From: Nereocystis luetkeana
Taxonomy: Eukaryota; Sar; Phaeophyceae; Laminariales; Laminariaceae
DNA: 64,000 bases
Direction: 5' to 3'
NCBI GenBank assembly: GCA_031213475.1
Contig: JARUPZ010000016.1
Coordinates: 5,334,699 to 5,398,698 of the forward strand
Of this stretch, positions 53,583-64,000 are shown in pieces; the stretch's first letter is position 1; each line of letters starts with the position of its first letter. The notes beneath the pieces were generated by a model. That model was not told the origin of the DNA. It did no database searches and saw nothing but the letters and a program-made list of their open reading frames with translations. A program made the position numbers and the translations under genes.

Positions 53583-56500
53583 CTATCGTAACGGATGTGG
53601 ACTCCATCTTCTTAGTTGTGTTCTTGTTGCCGTTACTTTTTTTGTCTCCCGTTTATATGTACAGAAAGGCTTGCGCATTCCGAGGGTTTGCCAGCAGGCA
53701 GTGAGTCCGTGTGTGATGCACGCTTGAAAGGGCATAGCACAGCATATAAATAAGTAGGGACTGATGCTGCAACAGTACTATTGACTACTGTTTCCTTCCG
53801 TACATTACATCATTATTACTACTACTGTATAATAGGACGACGACAGCAGTAGATTACTGTATTATAGGACAGCTGCATTAGTAGTAGTAGCCGCAGTAGC
53901 AGCAGCAGGAGTAGCGGAGGGTTGGGCATGCCCCCCAACGTCCCCCGCCCCGACCCCCGGATCACTCCCCCGTTTTGTGCCCTCTGTAGTGTCTATTCTA
54001 CCTCTCTTGTTGCAACTGCTCCTTCCACCCTTTCCCGCCGGTAGTACCAGGTAGTATGGAACGCCTGCACATACATCATGCAAGCGACTGCCCTCTCCCT
54101 TCCCTTCTGCACGTTTCCTCTCTTCCCCGCTTTTGACGACTCCCACATGCGAATCCAGTCAGTGCTCTCTCCGCGCGAAAAAAACGTCTCTCGGAGGAAT
54201 GCTTCCTGCGCCGCTGCTAAATGGTGAAAACAGGATGCTTCTTCACCGTGGGCATCATCATCAATCAGTTGGTCGCTGTTTTCGACGCCGCATTCATTCA
54301 TGTCTTTTTCTTTCCGAAAACCATTCGATGGTGTTCGAAACATGCGAGGATACTTACTTCGTCTTTTAAGGCTGAGCATAATACTACAGCAAGCAGCAGT
54401 ATGTCGCGTTCGCGAATTTTCTGCCCTTTGTTGGGCAGACTGAGCCAATGGGGTTGTACTTATTGTTTGGGAGATCCCGGGCGGCGGGCTTTGATTAGCG
54501 TTCTTTGGGGGGGGGTGAGGTACTCATATTGTAAAACCACTTCAAGATTCTATCGGATGGGTCGAACTCGTATAATGCTTTTGTGCGGGTTTTACCTATA
54601 CTGAGCTATACGTAGTGAGTGGTGAAAAATCGATCGATTACCCAGCCCAGGGTAACCCTTCTTACACTTTCCGTTGTCGTTGGTCGCAGTTACTTAAAGC
54701 TCCGGCAACAATAATTGTCTGCGTTCGCTACGTTTGTCTGGTGGCTCTTGATTAATCGGAAACCTCAGTAGTGACTCTTGGTTTGATAGAAGTCATATAT
54801 TCGAAGCGGATTGTACCAGGTACCAGCACAAGTACCAAATACGAAGGTACACACGGTTTCTCATCCTCATGGTAAGATGTCGTCCTCAAATTGGTTTATC
54901 ACGCCGCGCTGAAGGCTCTTTGTTCTGTTCAGCGTTTCGGACTCTCACTCCGCTTGGCTATATCTTTCCTTTAAAAAATATCAGCCTCGAAAGTAACGAA
55001 GGTCGGTGAAAAATACGAAGGAAAGTACTACCTGGTACCCCTACGCATTACAGCTTACGTTTTCCATGGTGGTGGTGGTGGTCGTAGAACAATATAGCCT
55101 ACTCAGTCAATGCTGACTGCTCAGAATGGAGGAATCCAACTTCCTTCCCGTTCGTTCCACCTGACAAAATAAGCAATGATCGCCGAGAATCGAACTCACG
55201 CGAGCACATGTCATTTGTTGGAAGACCGGAAGAGGTAACGATGGAAACTCCGTTCGATACACCACTCTTAGTTGGAGGCGAATTTATTTTCATCGAAGGC
55301 CACGTTGTTCGTTACTATTATTATTCCTATTTCTTAGTTTTTACTCATTGACCGACACACAATAGACATATAACAAACGATACGACAGCGTAGTCCATGT
55401 GTAAACATAATGCCTCGGGCATTCTTCTCAAGCAACCCCCCCCCCCCCCCCCCCAGAAGGAAACCGCCCACTGGTCGTTGTACCCGGTGTGTTCCTGATC
55501 AACACTGGCCATGTATCCCCCCCGAGTACCCCCCCCACCCTATAAAGCAGCCGACTAATGTACTTGGCGTACTCATGATGGACACAGGCGTCTCAAAACA
55601 AATCTCGCTTGTTGCCCTCACCCCGACATCCATACAAAAACTGTAGAACATAGCCAAGGAATACGCGCTGCCCTACTGTTCCCCAGTGTGCTGCATACCT
55701 ATGAAAGGTGGACGCCCGCACGAGGAGGCCACCACGGAAATACAAGGGACGTTCAGCGTACAGAGAGTAGTGGTCCCTCCATGGTGCCGATATTAACCAG
55801 CCGAAAAAAATGTCACCATAGCGGCAACCGGCACTAATTACTCCGCAACCTACCACACTGGAGAATCTCATCTGTGCCAAGCGGTTCCCCAGGCCTTATA
55901 GCGGATAACTGGCACTACTCAACCGACACTATAGAGGGACCACTACTTCTGTATTACGAACAGAACGCCCGAGCGGTCCTCACTTTTCCTCGCCCCGTCC
56001 ATCTATAAACTACACCAAGAACAGCAACGGTCTTCGGGGGTATCCCGATCAATCCCGAACTATCACCGGCCTGTGAACCCGCAGCAACATTCAGCCATGT
56101 ATGATATATATGTATGTATGGATGAACCGTGCAGGACGCTATATTGTCGTCCAATCAGAGTGCATCCTGTCCTCTTATGATACAGAGCAGGTGGGGGGTC
56201 TGTAACTGCCGTTCAGGTTGGGCCGCAAGAGGGGGGGGGGGTACTCGATATTATGCATGCCCGTAGTCGTACGACCATACACACTCGCATTCCTACAACG
56301 CCGGGACGGGGCACATCGGGTTTTCACCGACTAGGCAGAAATGGGGGGGGGGGGGGCTCCCTGTTTGTCCCCTGCAGCTTTCAAGCTCTGTAAAGCCTAC
56401 TTCCGACCAAAAACAATTCAACAACACATGCATAATACATACATCGACGAATATTAACCTTCCTAGCATGTATTATATGAGTAGCGCTAAAGGATAAAAA

Positions 56501-57860
56501 TATCCGGAATATTGCCGGCTACTGTGCTTCCTTTATGTTACAAAGTACTGCTGTAGTCCGCACTGCGTATTTATTTATCCCGTCTGCAGGTATCTCGAGA
56601 CGGGAGTTCCAGTGTCATCGCACTTACAATACAGCGCCGCACCACGTCCGTAGGATTCGACAGAGCTCGCGACTCCGTACCGCCGCGGCACGACTACTGC
56701 GGTGCAAGTCTTCCTTCGTAGGAAAGGGCAGCAGACAGCCCACGGCAAAGCTCCTGCACGCCGAACGCGACAACCTAAAACCCGCAGACGTGGCCCAAAA
56801 CACGACAAGGGGCACCATACAAAAAAGAGCAAGTACAAACAAGACGTTGCACTGCTGCTGCTGCTGCTGCCGTTTAGGGGATGTCGACGACGTAGCATCC
56901 GTTGCGATAGACCCGTTACGATTATTGGCCGCTCACCAGCACTAACGACGAATGCAACCCCACCCACCCACCCCCTCCCTCCTCTCCGTATCATCCCCTA
57001 AAGAAGAAATATCACTAGTTTTTAGTGTTTTCAGCGTTCACCAGAAGCTGAATGCGAGACAAATGTATTGTAGAAAAACATGCAGGGGGGGGGGGTGGGG
57101 GGGGGGAGTGGATGCTACCACCAAAACAACCCTGCGCTTCACTATGGCGCCAAAGAAATCGAGGTTTTCTATCCGCCAAACACGGAACACGCAGCAGTCA
57201 TTATGCGAAGGACACTCCGGTAGAGGGATATTCCATAGAACGTTCTAGGCCATTCCCGGTTGAACCGCACACGCAATTCAGCAGACCGTCTTACAGTTTT
57301 ACGGCGAACTGGGGCAAGCAGGTTAACACGCAGAGGACTGCTTTTAAACCGCTACTACGAACAATAAAAAGGAAAAAACAGGAAGAGTGTTCTTCCACAC
57401 ACGCACAACACGCACGGACAAAGACAAAAAACACAATTCTCAAACCGTGAAAAAAAGGGGGGAAAAAACGCTCCAACAATTCAAGCTATAGCACCTTCTG
57501 CCGCCCTCTCATCTTTCAGGAGGGAAAAACAAAGACAAAACACATACATAGGAGCGTGTTCGGCACCTCTTTTTTTTCTTTCATCACTAGGGCCCATCAA
57601 AACAACAACCACGAACCATCATCACCACCACGACCACGACCACCACAACTGTTGAATCCCCCCCCCCGGACCCATTCCAGCCCCGCCACCTTTCTGCCCC
57701 AACCCCCAACAGACCCCAAACAACGATGTAGCGCTGTCGAAGGATCATCTTCTAATGTACCGTAGGGTTCCTCCCCGATCGCGAGTCGCCCCACGCATTA
57801 TTTACCGCGCCCAACATGTTTACCCGCCCCCGCCCCCGCCCCCCCCTGCACCCCTCCTCG
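53583..57860. other. Gene-poor region, no supported gene
   Basis: Contains short frames only. A minus-strand frame ending at 53993 holds about 125 codons after an ATG near 54377, with no family match, and is crossed by a perfect donor-like GTAAGTAT. TACC(A/T)GGTA motifs are at 54045, 54814 and 55029. G and C homopolymers are at 55438-55454, 56343-56356 and 57085-57106. An R600 fragment lies at 56235-56350. Confidence 0.4.
56235..56350 (-). repeat. R600 fragment g (3' end)
   Basis: Minus-strand copy: poly-C run, GTACTCGATATTATGCATGC, CCGTAGTCGTACGACC, CAACGCCGGGACGGGGC, GGGTTTTCACCGACTAGGCA, then another G run. Confidence 0.6.
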
Positions 57861-58060
57861 CTAACGCCGCTCCTCCTTTTTCTCCTTCCCTTCCTCCTGA
57901 ACCACCCCACCACTCTCACTCCCACCCTTCCCCTCCTCCTCCTCTTTCCCTTCTCCACCGCCCACAGCAGTCGTGGGACCCGCGGCGGTGTCGGTGTTCT
58001 CTTCCTCCGTGGCTGCTGCTGTTGCCGGCTTCTTCTCGCCGCTCTCGCTACTGCCGCTGT

Positions 58061-58100
<40 letters not shown>

Positions 58101-58295
58101 TTCACCCTTACCGCCACCGCCGGCGACATCAACAGCAACAGCCACCGTCGTCGTCGTCGTAGTCGTAGTCGTAGCAGCAGCACCATCAGCGGCAGCAGCG
58201 GCCGGCGGCTTATCGGCCTGGAACTGATGCAACTGGTGAAGGATGCTGGCCTTCTCCTCGTTCTTGCTGCGCTCCTGCACGCGCACCTGCTCCAA
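57861..58295 (-). CDS. Coiled-coil and Gly/Glu-rich terminal exon
   Basis: Acceptor CGCCCACAG, stop TAG at 57861-57863, 145 codons. Begins LEQVRVQERSKNEEKASILH QLHQFQADK, then poly-Thr, poly-Gly and Glu/Lys-rich tail ending KEKKEERR. Confidence 0.5.
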
Positions 58296-61200
58296 CTGTG
58301 GGCGCCCCCACCCACCACCATCATCATCCCACAATGGATTTGGGGGGGAAAAATAAGAACAAGAACAAGAACGAGAGCACCGGGGCACGAGGTAAGTGGA
58401 AGCGGAAGCGTATGATAGGCAACGAACACACCAATTAATGTGATGGAAAACAAAAAGAAATAACAAAACAAAAGCAAGAACGAGGACATCAGGTCCGGGT
58501 TCGGCCGGCACGAGGTGAGTGGAAGCGGAAGCATGTTGATAGGCGACGGCGAACACAGGAATCGATTCGACAGAAAACCAAGGGAACGAGAACAAGGCAG
58601 AGGCCCCCATGACATCAAAGAGACAAACTGAAGAAGAACAGAAGAAAAAAAAGTGGCGTCGCCGTCTCTAAACCAGCGTTCTTTTGGGTCACCTTCGCCT
58701 CGTCCACCTTCGCGACCTGGTCCAGAAGAATGGTCTTGAGGGCGTCGAGCTGCCCCATGCTAAGCTTCGCGCTCAGCGCTTCCACGCTCCACACTAGGTG
58801 CTCCACCCGCAGCGCCAGAGCCGCCGCCTGCTCGACATGGCCGGAGAAGTGCCAACACAAACAAGGTTGGTCGGTTGGTTGATTTGGTTGCTGTGGTGAG
58901 TTGGTTGGATGGGTGGGTGGGCGGTCCGATAGTAGGTGGGTGATGTGGGTGGGTGGGTGGGCTGAGAGTCAGCATGGGAGGGGCTGAATCGTGGCGACGA
59001 GACCGGGGTTAGGCAGGCCTGCAAGTATCATACTTCGCAGTATATTTATATCATAGGAAACAAGTACCAGCATACTTTTGTCTCCGAGGTGGCCGCGACG
59101 ACTAGCCCAAACAAGTATGCTTCGGCGTAGGTAGCCGCTACGACTACCTCAAGCACGCTGGCTTCTAAGAGCCAGAAGCTGACAGCAGGCGATATGCACA
59201 GCACGACTAGCCCGCAGCCGGCGGGTTTCAGCGTTAGCTGCGGTGACGTACGCACGGCAACGACGCAAAGGCAGCATGACGGAAGACAAGAAACACGGGG
59301 GAAGAGGGGGAAGGTCTTGCTCTGCTCTGTTCTGCGTGACTGCTACTGCTGCTGCTACTACTGCTGCATTGCTGCTGCGTTGCTTTGGTGTGTTTGTGTT
59401 CTTATTGATGATGTACGTATACACGGTACGAGTATATCCGTACTATTTGTCAAAAATGTTTCGCCGTACGAGAGTCGCCAGAATATTTGAGGACCTTTAA
59501 CAATCTGGGAGAAGGGATCTTTAGGTTGGTAGGCTGTTCGGATGTTTTGGTTCCTGTTGGGATGAAGGCACGGGCGAAGACCCAACCCAACCCCTGACTC
59601 TAACCCTAACCCTAACCCAAACCCTGACCCCAAACCGCACCCGAAACGTGCCAAAACTCGCCATAAACGCGGCTACGCCGAGTTTGCATCGAACCAGGAA
59701 ATTTCTCAGATGCGGGCGACGATTCCGAAGTGCAGACCACGCTACACATTTTACGAGTAAAAAACATCCCTAAAGATCCCTTCTCCCAGACTGCTAAACC
59801 TACTCGAATATTTCGAACTTTTACTTTTTGACTCTTTTCGTTTGTTTGGGGCTTTCATCACACACTGATTGCTGTTTTAGCTGTCCGCAGGGTGCCGTGT
59901 TAGCTGCTGTAGTGGCTGTGTGATCTGATAGCTACCAGCAGGGTGTACGTACACTACACGTTCCCGCTCCATTTTGGCGATTTCGTTTCCAGTGTTTCAC
60001 TCATGCGTAGCCTTTGCATTTTCGGGACTGCTGCTTTGCTGCTGCTGCAACTGCCGTGGTCTGTACCATCTGTATATCCGAGTGTGCTGCCCCCTGTTTT
60101 GTTTGGTGCCTCATTGCTTCCCCCAGCTCTTTCTACTCAGCTGTAGTTTCATGTGGAACCGCCAACATTAACACACGCCCCCAGCGCTATAATAATGTAA
60201 ACCCTATATTAAGCGAACCAAATACAAAAAAAGATATTGATCCACGAGTATTGAGACAGTTGATTTGGGCCTTCTCTCAATTTCTCGCGTCACCCTTCCT
60301 ATGGTTTTAACACGGCTCCGAAGGGAAATCTTGTATCTCATATATAAAAACACGCAGTCGGACACGCAAAGCCGGGTACACGCCGTCGGGCACGAAAGCT
60401 CAGTGCCACCCACTCACGCACTGCTTCGAGGTCATTTCGCGAAGGCCTCCATACAAAGCGGCGACACCTTGCCCGCCTTCACGGAATACAGCCACGAACG
60501 TCGAAGAAACTACACGCGACATGAGACGATACACGCCCGCATTTTCAGCAACAACAGAAAACGTGTAAAAAAACACCCTGGGCAGGCAAAGCCACGCCGA
60601 AAACAAGGTCGGGGGAAAAAAAAACAGTCGGAAGCACTCACCTCCGATGAGGAAGCCTCCAGCAAAACCTGCGCCGCCCCCGCCGATCGGACGTCTTGCG
60701 GTTGATACCGTCCGGAGGGGGCGGGGGCGGCAGGACCGTAACCCCCACCAACGACACCACCTGGCACCATGCCACCGCTTACGTGTTGAATTACACCTGG
60801 GGTAGGCCGGGATGGCGGCGGCGGCGGCGGCGGCGGAGGGGGTGGCATCGCGCCACGAGGGCCACAGTTCATGCCCGCGCCTGGGTGAGTCATCATAGGA
60901 GGGGCAGGAGGCGGTCCCGCGAAGCCATTGTTGTGCCCGAAGTTTACGGCCAGGGCTGCGCCATTGACCCCGCTTCCTCTCCCGGCATTGTAGGCCGGGG
61001 CTTGCGGGCCGCCCCACACAATGGGCTGCTGCTGCTGTTGCTGTTGCTGCTGTCGCTGTTGTTGCTGCTGCTGTTGGTGCCGCTGCTGCTGCGGCGGGGC
61101 GTGGTGAATGTTATTCCCTACCCCCATCTGCTGGGCACCCGCCATAGGTGCATGTGGGTGCATCTGCTGAATCGGCATGTGTTGCATGTGCTGTTGCTGT

Positions 61201-63611
61201 TGCATATGCATCGGCTGGACCGGCGGAGCCGGACGCGGCGGTGGCAGAGGCGGCGGCGCCGGCTGCGCCCCGGTCGGTGTCCACGCGTGAGCTTTCGCGT
61301 TGAGCTGCCGCTGAGCCTGCCGCTGAGCGTGCGAAGGCTTCTCGGCGCCACCGTCGCCGCCACTCCCACTGCTGTTGCTGCTACTACTGCTGCCCCCTCC
61401 ACCGCTCTCCGCTTGTGCGCTCGACGCCTCCACTCCTTGCGGTGGTGATGTCGGCAATACCAGCGGTATCGCCGGCGGTGGCGACGAAAGCTTCTCAGGC
61501 GTTCCATCGCACGGCGTTGGGGGTGGCAGCTGCGGCTTAACCTTCTCGAGCGCCCCATCGCATGGCGGTGCCATGGCGGTGACGGAAGCTGCGGTATCAA
61601 CAGGCGTCACGGAGGACACCACCACCCGTGGCACCAGCGCCGCCGCCGGCGCTGTCGCCGGTGCTGTCGCCGATGCTGTCGCCGGTGCCGTCGCCGGCGC
61701 TGTCGCCGGCGCTGCCACTGTTGCCGTCATCGATCCCGTCGCTCTCGACGGCAACGGGGCTGCGGTCGCGGCGGAAGCGGCGGCTGCGGCCGGAGCGACG
61801 ACGCCGGAGGGGGTGACCGCAACGGGCGCCCGAGAAGCTACATTCCCCGGCACCACACTACCCTGTGGCACATAACCGTGTGCCACATTCCCCGGCGTCA
61901 CAATACCTTGCGCAACGTAACCCTGCGCCACATTCGGGGATGTTCGGTCAGCTCCCCCTCTATACCCAGCGTTCCTGCCTCCCGCAAACCCGCCTCTCCT
62001 TCTCGGGAGCGACGGGAAATCGCCCGATCGATGTGGGGGGGAGCTGAACCCTTGCGGGCCCGCCACCTGGACCCGCGAGCGAGGGCTTCCGCCTCTCGCT
62101 GACGGCGGTGACGACCGCGGAAGCATCGTAAGAGGCGGGCTCGCCTTTTTTCTTCGAGTCGGTCGAGCGACCACCGACCAAGAGCCATCCCCTCCTCCTC
62201 CGTTCCCCCCGCCCGCCTCGCCGGCCTCCTCCGCTCCCCCTTCGCCGCCTACCGTCTCCCCTGCGCCCCGATTGTCGGACGCCGCTGCTACCCCCGTTCC
62301 CGCCGTCGCCACCGCCGCCGCCGTCGATGCTGTTACGGTCGCCGTGGCTGCCGCTGTTGCCGCCGCCACAGTTTCCGCCGCTTCCGCCTGCGCCAACGCC
62401 GCCACTACCGCCGCCGTCACCACCACCCTATCCTGGGGGTCCTCGCGGGATCCCGTTTCAGCCTCGCTCGAAGGGTGGGACCCGTCCTCATCGTCCGTCT
62501 CTCCCTCGCTATCGCTGCTGTACCGCTTGCACACTCTAGAGGTCCCGCCGGCGCCCGCGTCCACCGCTGCACAATCAGGTGTTGACGATACCGCTGCTGC
62601 TGCTTGAGCGGATGTCCCCGCCCCTTCCCCCGCTCTTGTGCCATCGGCTGAGTCAGCCTCCCCGTCCCGTCGTGACGCTTCCTCGAGCGCGAGGTCTCCC
62701 ACGATGTGGGCGGATACCACCCCCCGTGCTAGCGACGGCGGCGGCACCGTGGTCACCACTCCTGCCTCCTCCGCGGCCCGTCCGTTTTGTTTCGTTACGG
62801 CAGGAGCAGTGGCGGCGTCGCCGGCTGGACTCGATTGCTGCCGCTGTTTCTTCTTTTTGCGAGCGTTTTTCTTCCCACTAGTTGCCCCTGTTTTTGCCAC
62901 AAGAGCAGAAGAAGCGGTATTTTGTGGAAGCGAAGGCAACATACCGACAAGCAGAGGGGGGAGGGGGGGGGGGGGGGGGGGGGGGCGGTTGAGGTGGGGC
63001 GGTTTTGGGAGACGACGAGGATGAGTCGATACGGGCGTGCAACCGCGCGAACACATATTACGGGGGACCATAGTTAATGGGACCTATGGTATACATAAAA
63101 ACCTATACCTGGATTTTTTCTTCCATTTTTACCAACAATATTTGGTCCTATTAACTATGGTCCCCCGTAATAGTGCGGTAATAAGAACGCGACAAAGCGG
63201 CGCGGGAAACGGGAGAGAGAATATGACAAGGAGGGGGGGGGGGGTGGTATTGCAATCCCCTCCTCGCCCAGAGCGACCTATGAGTAGACCGCGTTGGTCT
63301 GCACTCGATATATACATATATGTGACGAGAAGAAAGCTAAAAACACGCAATTCGACATCAATATCGGCGTTGAGGGCTGCTGGTGCTACATATGATATGG
63401 CCCCGACAAGCACGTCGACGATGTCATGCCCCCCAACGCCTTCCCCCCCCTCCCGTTCCCCCATACGCCCCTTGCCCCCACACCTGCCAGCCCGTTGCCG
63501 GCTCCCCCGCCGCGCCCCTTACCCGCTCCCAGGAGCGAGCTCGAGCCCTTCTCCAGCTCCACGAGCAAAACTCGCTCCCTCTCTTTCGCCTCGCTTTCGA
63601 GCTCCGCCCAT
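57861..63611 (-). CDS. Large disordered protein, possible ankyrin/MASK-like C-terminal part
   Basis: Proposed exons in order: 63611-63523, 62887-60642, 58827-58693, 58295-57861 (TAG), all GT-AG with compatible phases. Other exons may be missing between 60642 and 58827. The first encodes a charged helix (WAELESEAKERERVLLVELE). The second (748 codons) starts with a Lys/Arg block (SGKKNARKKKKQRQQ) and is Ala/Pro/Ser/Gln-rich, with one ordered-looking spot, DGSWSVVARPTRRKK. The third and fourth form a coiled coil (AALALRVEHLVWSVEALSAK, LEQVRVQERSKNEEKASILH) and a Gly/Glu-rich tail. A helix plus poly-Lys plus W..V.R..KK arrangement recalls the region after the ankyrin repeats in MASK/ANKHD1-type proteins. 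That is inference; no KH domain was seen. The 5' part lies beyond the window. Confidence 0.5.
58693..58827 (-). CDS. Coiled-coil exon
   Basis: Acceptor GTCGAGCAG, donor GAAG|GTGACC, 45 codons, phase 0. Encodes AAALALRVEHLVWSVEALSA and LSMGQLDALKTILLDQVAKV; heptad-like Leu/Val spacing. Assignment to the same gene as 60642-62887 is inferred from strand and phase. Confidence 0.45.
59550..59750 (-). repeat. TTAGGG-bearing dispersed repeat, inverted copy
   Basis: GGCGAAGACCCAACCCAACC, CTCTAACCCTAACCCTAACC, CCTGACCCCAAACCGCA, GTTTGCATCGAACCAGGAA, CGATTCCGAAGTGCAG: the reverse complement of 33845-34050. Confidence 0.7.
60642..62887 (-). CDS. Disordered-protein gene, 2.2-kb exon
   Basis: Acceptor CAAAAACAG after a pyrimidine-rich tract; donor TCGGAG|GTGAGT. 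The frame stays open for 748 codons and further upstream into the MITE at 63058-63170. I place the real exon start at the acceptor, because the upstream methionine comes from the MITE. Poly-Gln at about 61020-61090, His/Met/Gln-rich at 61130-61210, Pro runs at 60820-60850. Confidence 0.6.
63058..63170 (-). mobile_element. MITE (TTACGGGGG family), copy with decayed CCTGG insert
   Basis: TA flanks (63056-63057 and 63171-63172). 113 bp. Relative to the 105-bp copies it reads CCTATACCTGGATTTTTTC, i.e. about 8 extra bases beginning CCTGG after TA. It lies in the intron between the first two visible exons of the disordered-protein gene. Confidence 0.8.
63523..63611 (-). CDS. Disordered-protein gene, first visible exon
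   Basis: Acceptor GTTGATCCAG, donor GCGG|GTAAGG. Encodes WAELESEAKERERVLLVELE and KGSSSLLGAG, phase-compatible with 62887. Helical and charged. Confidence 0.45.
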
Positions 63612-63744
63612 CTGGATCAACATCGAAAAAACACATTTGGTTTGCAAACGGCGTCAACAAAAAGCTGGTCGGGTCGTGGCCGGGGTACAGGCGTTTGTTT
63701 CAGCTTGCACACGGGGTCAATAAAAGCAGGGTTGTTCACGGGCA

Positions 63745-63845
63745 AAGGTGAAAAATCTCGCGGGTCGGGTCGGGGGGGGGTACGACCCGACCGAACACGT
63801 GACATTGTGAAGACTCTCTGACCCGACCCGCGGGTCGGCCCAAAA
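63745..63845 (+). repeat. GACCCG minisatellite block 3
   Basis: AAAAATCTCGCGGGTCGGGTCGGG, TACGACCCGACCGA, CTGACCCGACCCGCGGGTC: same motif as the blocks at 15.9-16.7 kb. Confidence 0.6.
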
Positions 63846-64000
63846 TAATCAAACTTCCAAGCAACCAGGTTCAACGCTGCCCCCTGTTCCGTGGTCCGTG
63901 CTATTGTCACCAGCCCCGAACCCCGGGTCTTCAAGAAGGCAGCTTACGGTATGCCCACTCAACACAGCAGCAGAAGCAGCAAAGGCAGCAGCGGCATCAG

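Noticed and set aside
53993-54448. 151-codon minus-strand frame
   Set aside because: Starts at a non-ATG codon, no recognisable domain, overlapping plus-strand frames equally open.
1-64000. CRISPR arrays, bacterial operons, phage genes
   Set aside because: Spliceosomal introns and eukaryotic families throughout; no regular repeat-spacer array.

Overview
This is nuclear DNA from a eukaryote with spliceosomal GT-AG introns. It contains multi-exon genes with introns of roughly 0.3 to 3 kb, heavy C/G homopolymers, (CAG)n tracts and many short dispersed repeats. The gene content and style fit a stramenopile alga, most likely a brown alga. That assignment is inference; nothing in the window names the organism.

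Layout. (1) 1364-14583, plus strand: a KIF-binding-protein-like (KBP) gene that I could assemble exon by exon. Nine exons join with consistent phase and track the KBP family from its TPR region to the C-terminus; a tenth, 5', exon is tentative. Its introns carry dispersed repeats, a poly-C-tailed repeat family and microsatellites. (2) 14584-20500: intergenic repeats, including a ~100-bp tandem array, GACCCG minisatellites and small palindromic elements. (3) 20528-27171, minus strand: a four-exon gene for a cysteine-rich ~175-residue protein of a kind I associate with algae and oomycetes, function unknown. (4) 27.2-36.4 kb: gene-poor. It holds a degenerate repeat block with a 46-bp period, tRNA-derived SINE copies, TTAGGG-bearing repeats and small TIR elements. 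(5) 36492-41524, minus strand: a decayed Helitron of the Helentron type (zinc finger, HUH Rep, PIF1-like helicase, OTU protease) broken by several frameshifts. (6) 41.8-53.6 kb: a nested inverted and direct duplication mosaic built from one small three-exon zinc-finger gene; no full-length copy survives in collinear order. (7) 53.6-57.8 kb: no convincing gene. (8) 57861-63611, minus strand: exons of a large disordered, Ala/Pro/Gln-rich protein, possibly the C-terminal part of an ankyrin/MASK-like protein whose 5' part lies beyond the right edge.

The most unusual signals are these. The 9-mer TACC(A/T)GGTA occurs 18 times against about 0.5 expected by chance. Comparison with repeat copies lacking it shows it as a 7-bp insertion that duplicates a TA, which looks like the excision footprint of an unseen TA-targeting DNA transposon. 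A ~105-bp palindromic MITE has an empty site preserved inside the window. The 10-kb mosaic reuses one identical fold-back junction three times.
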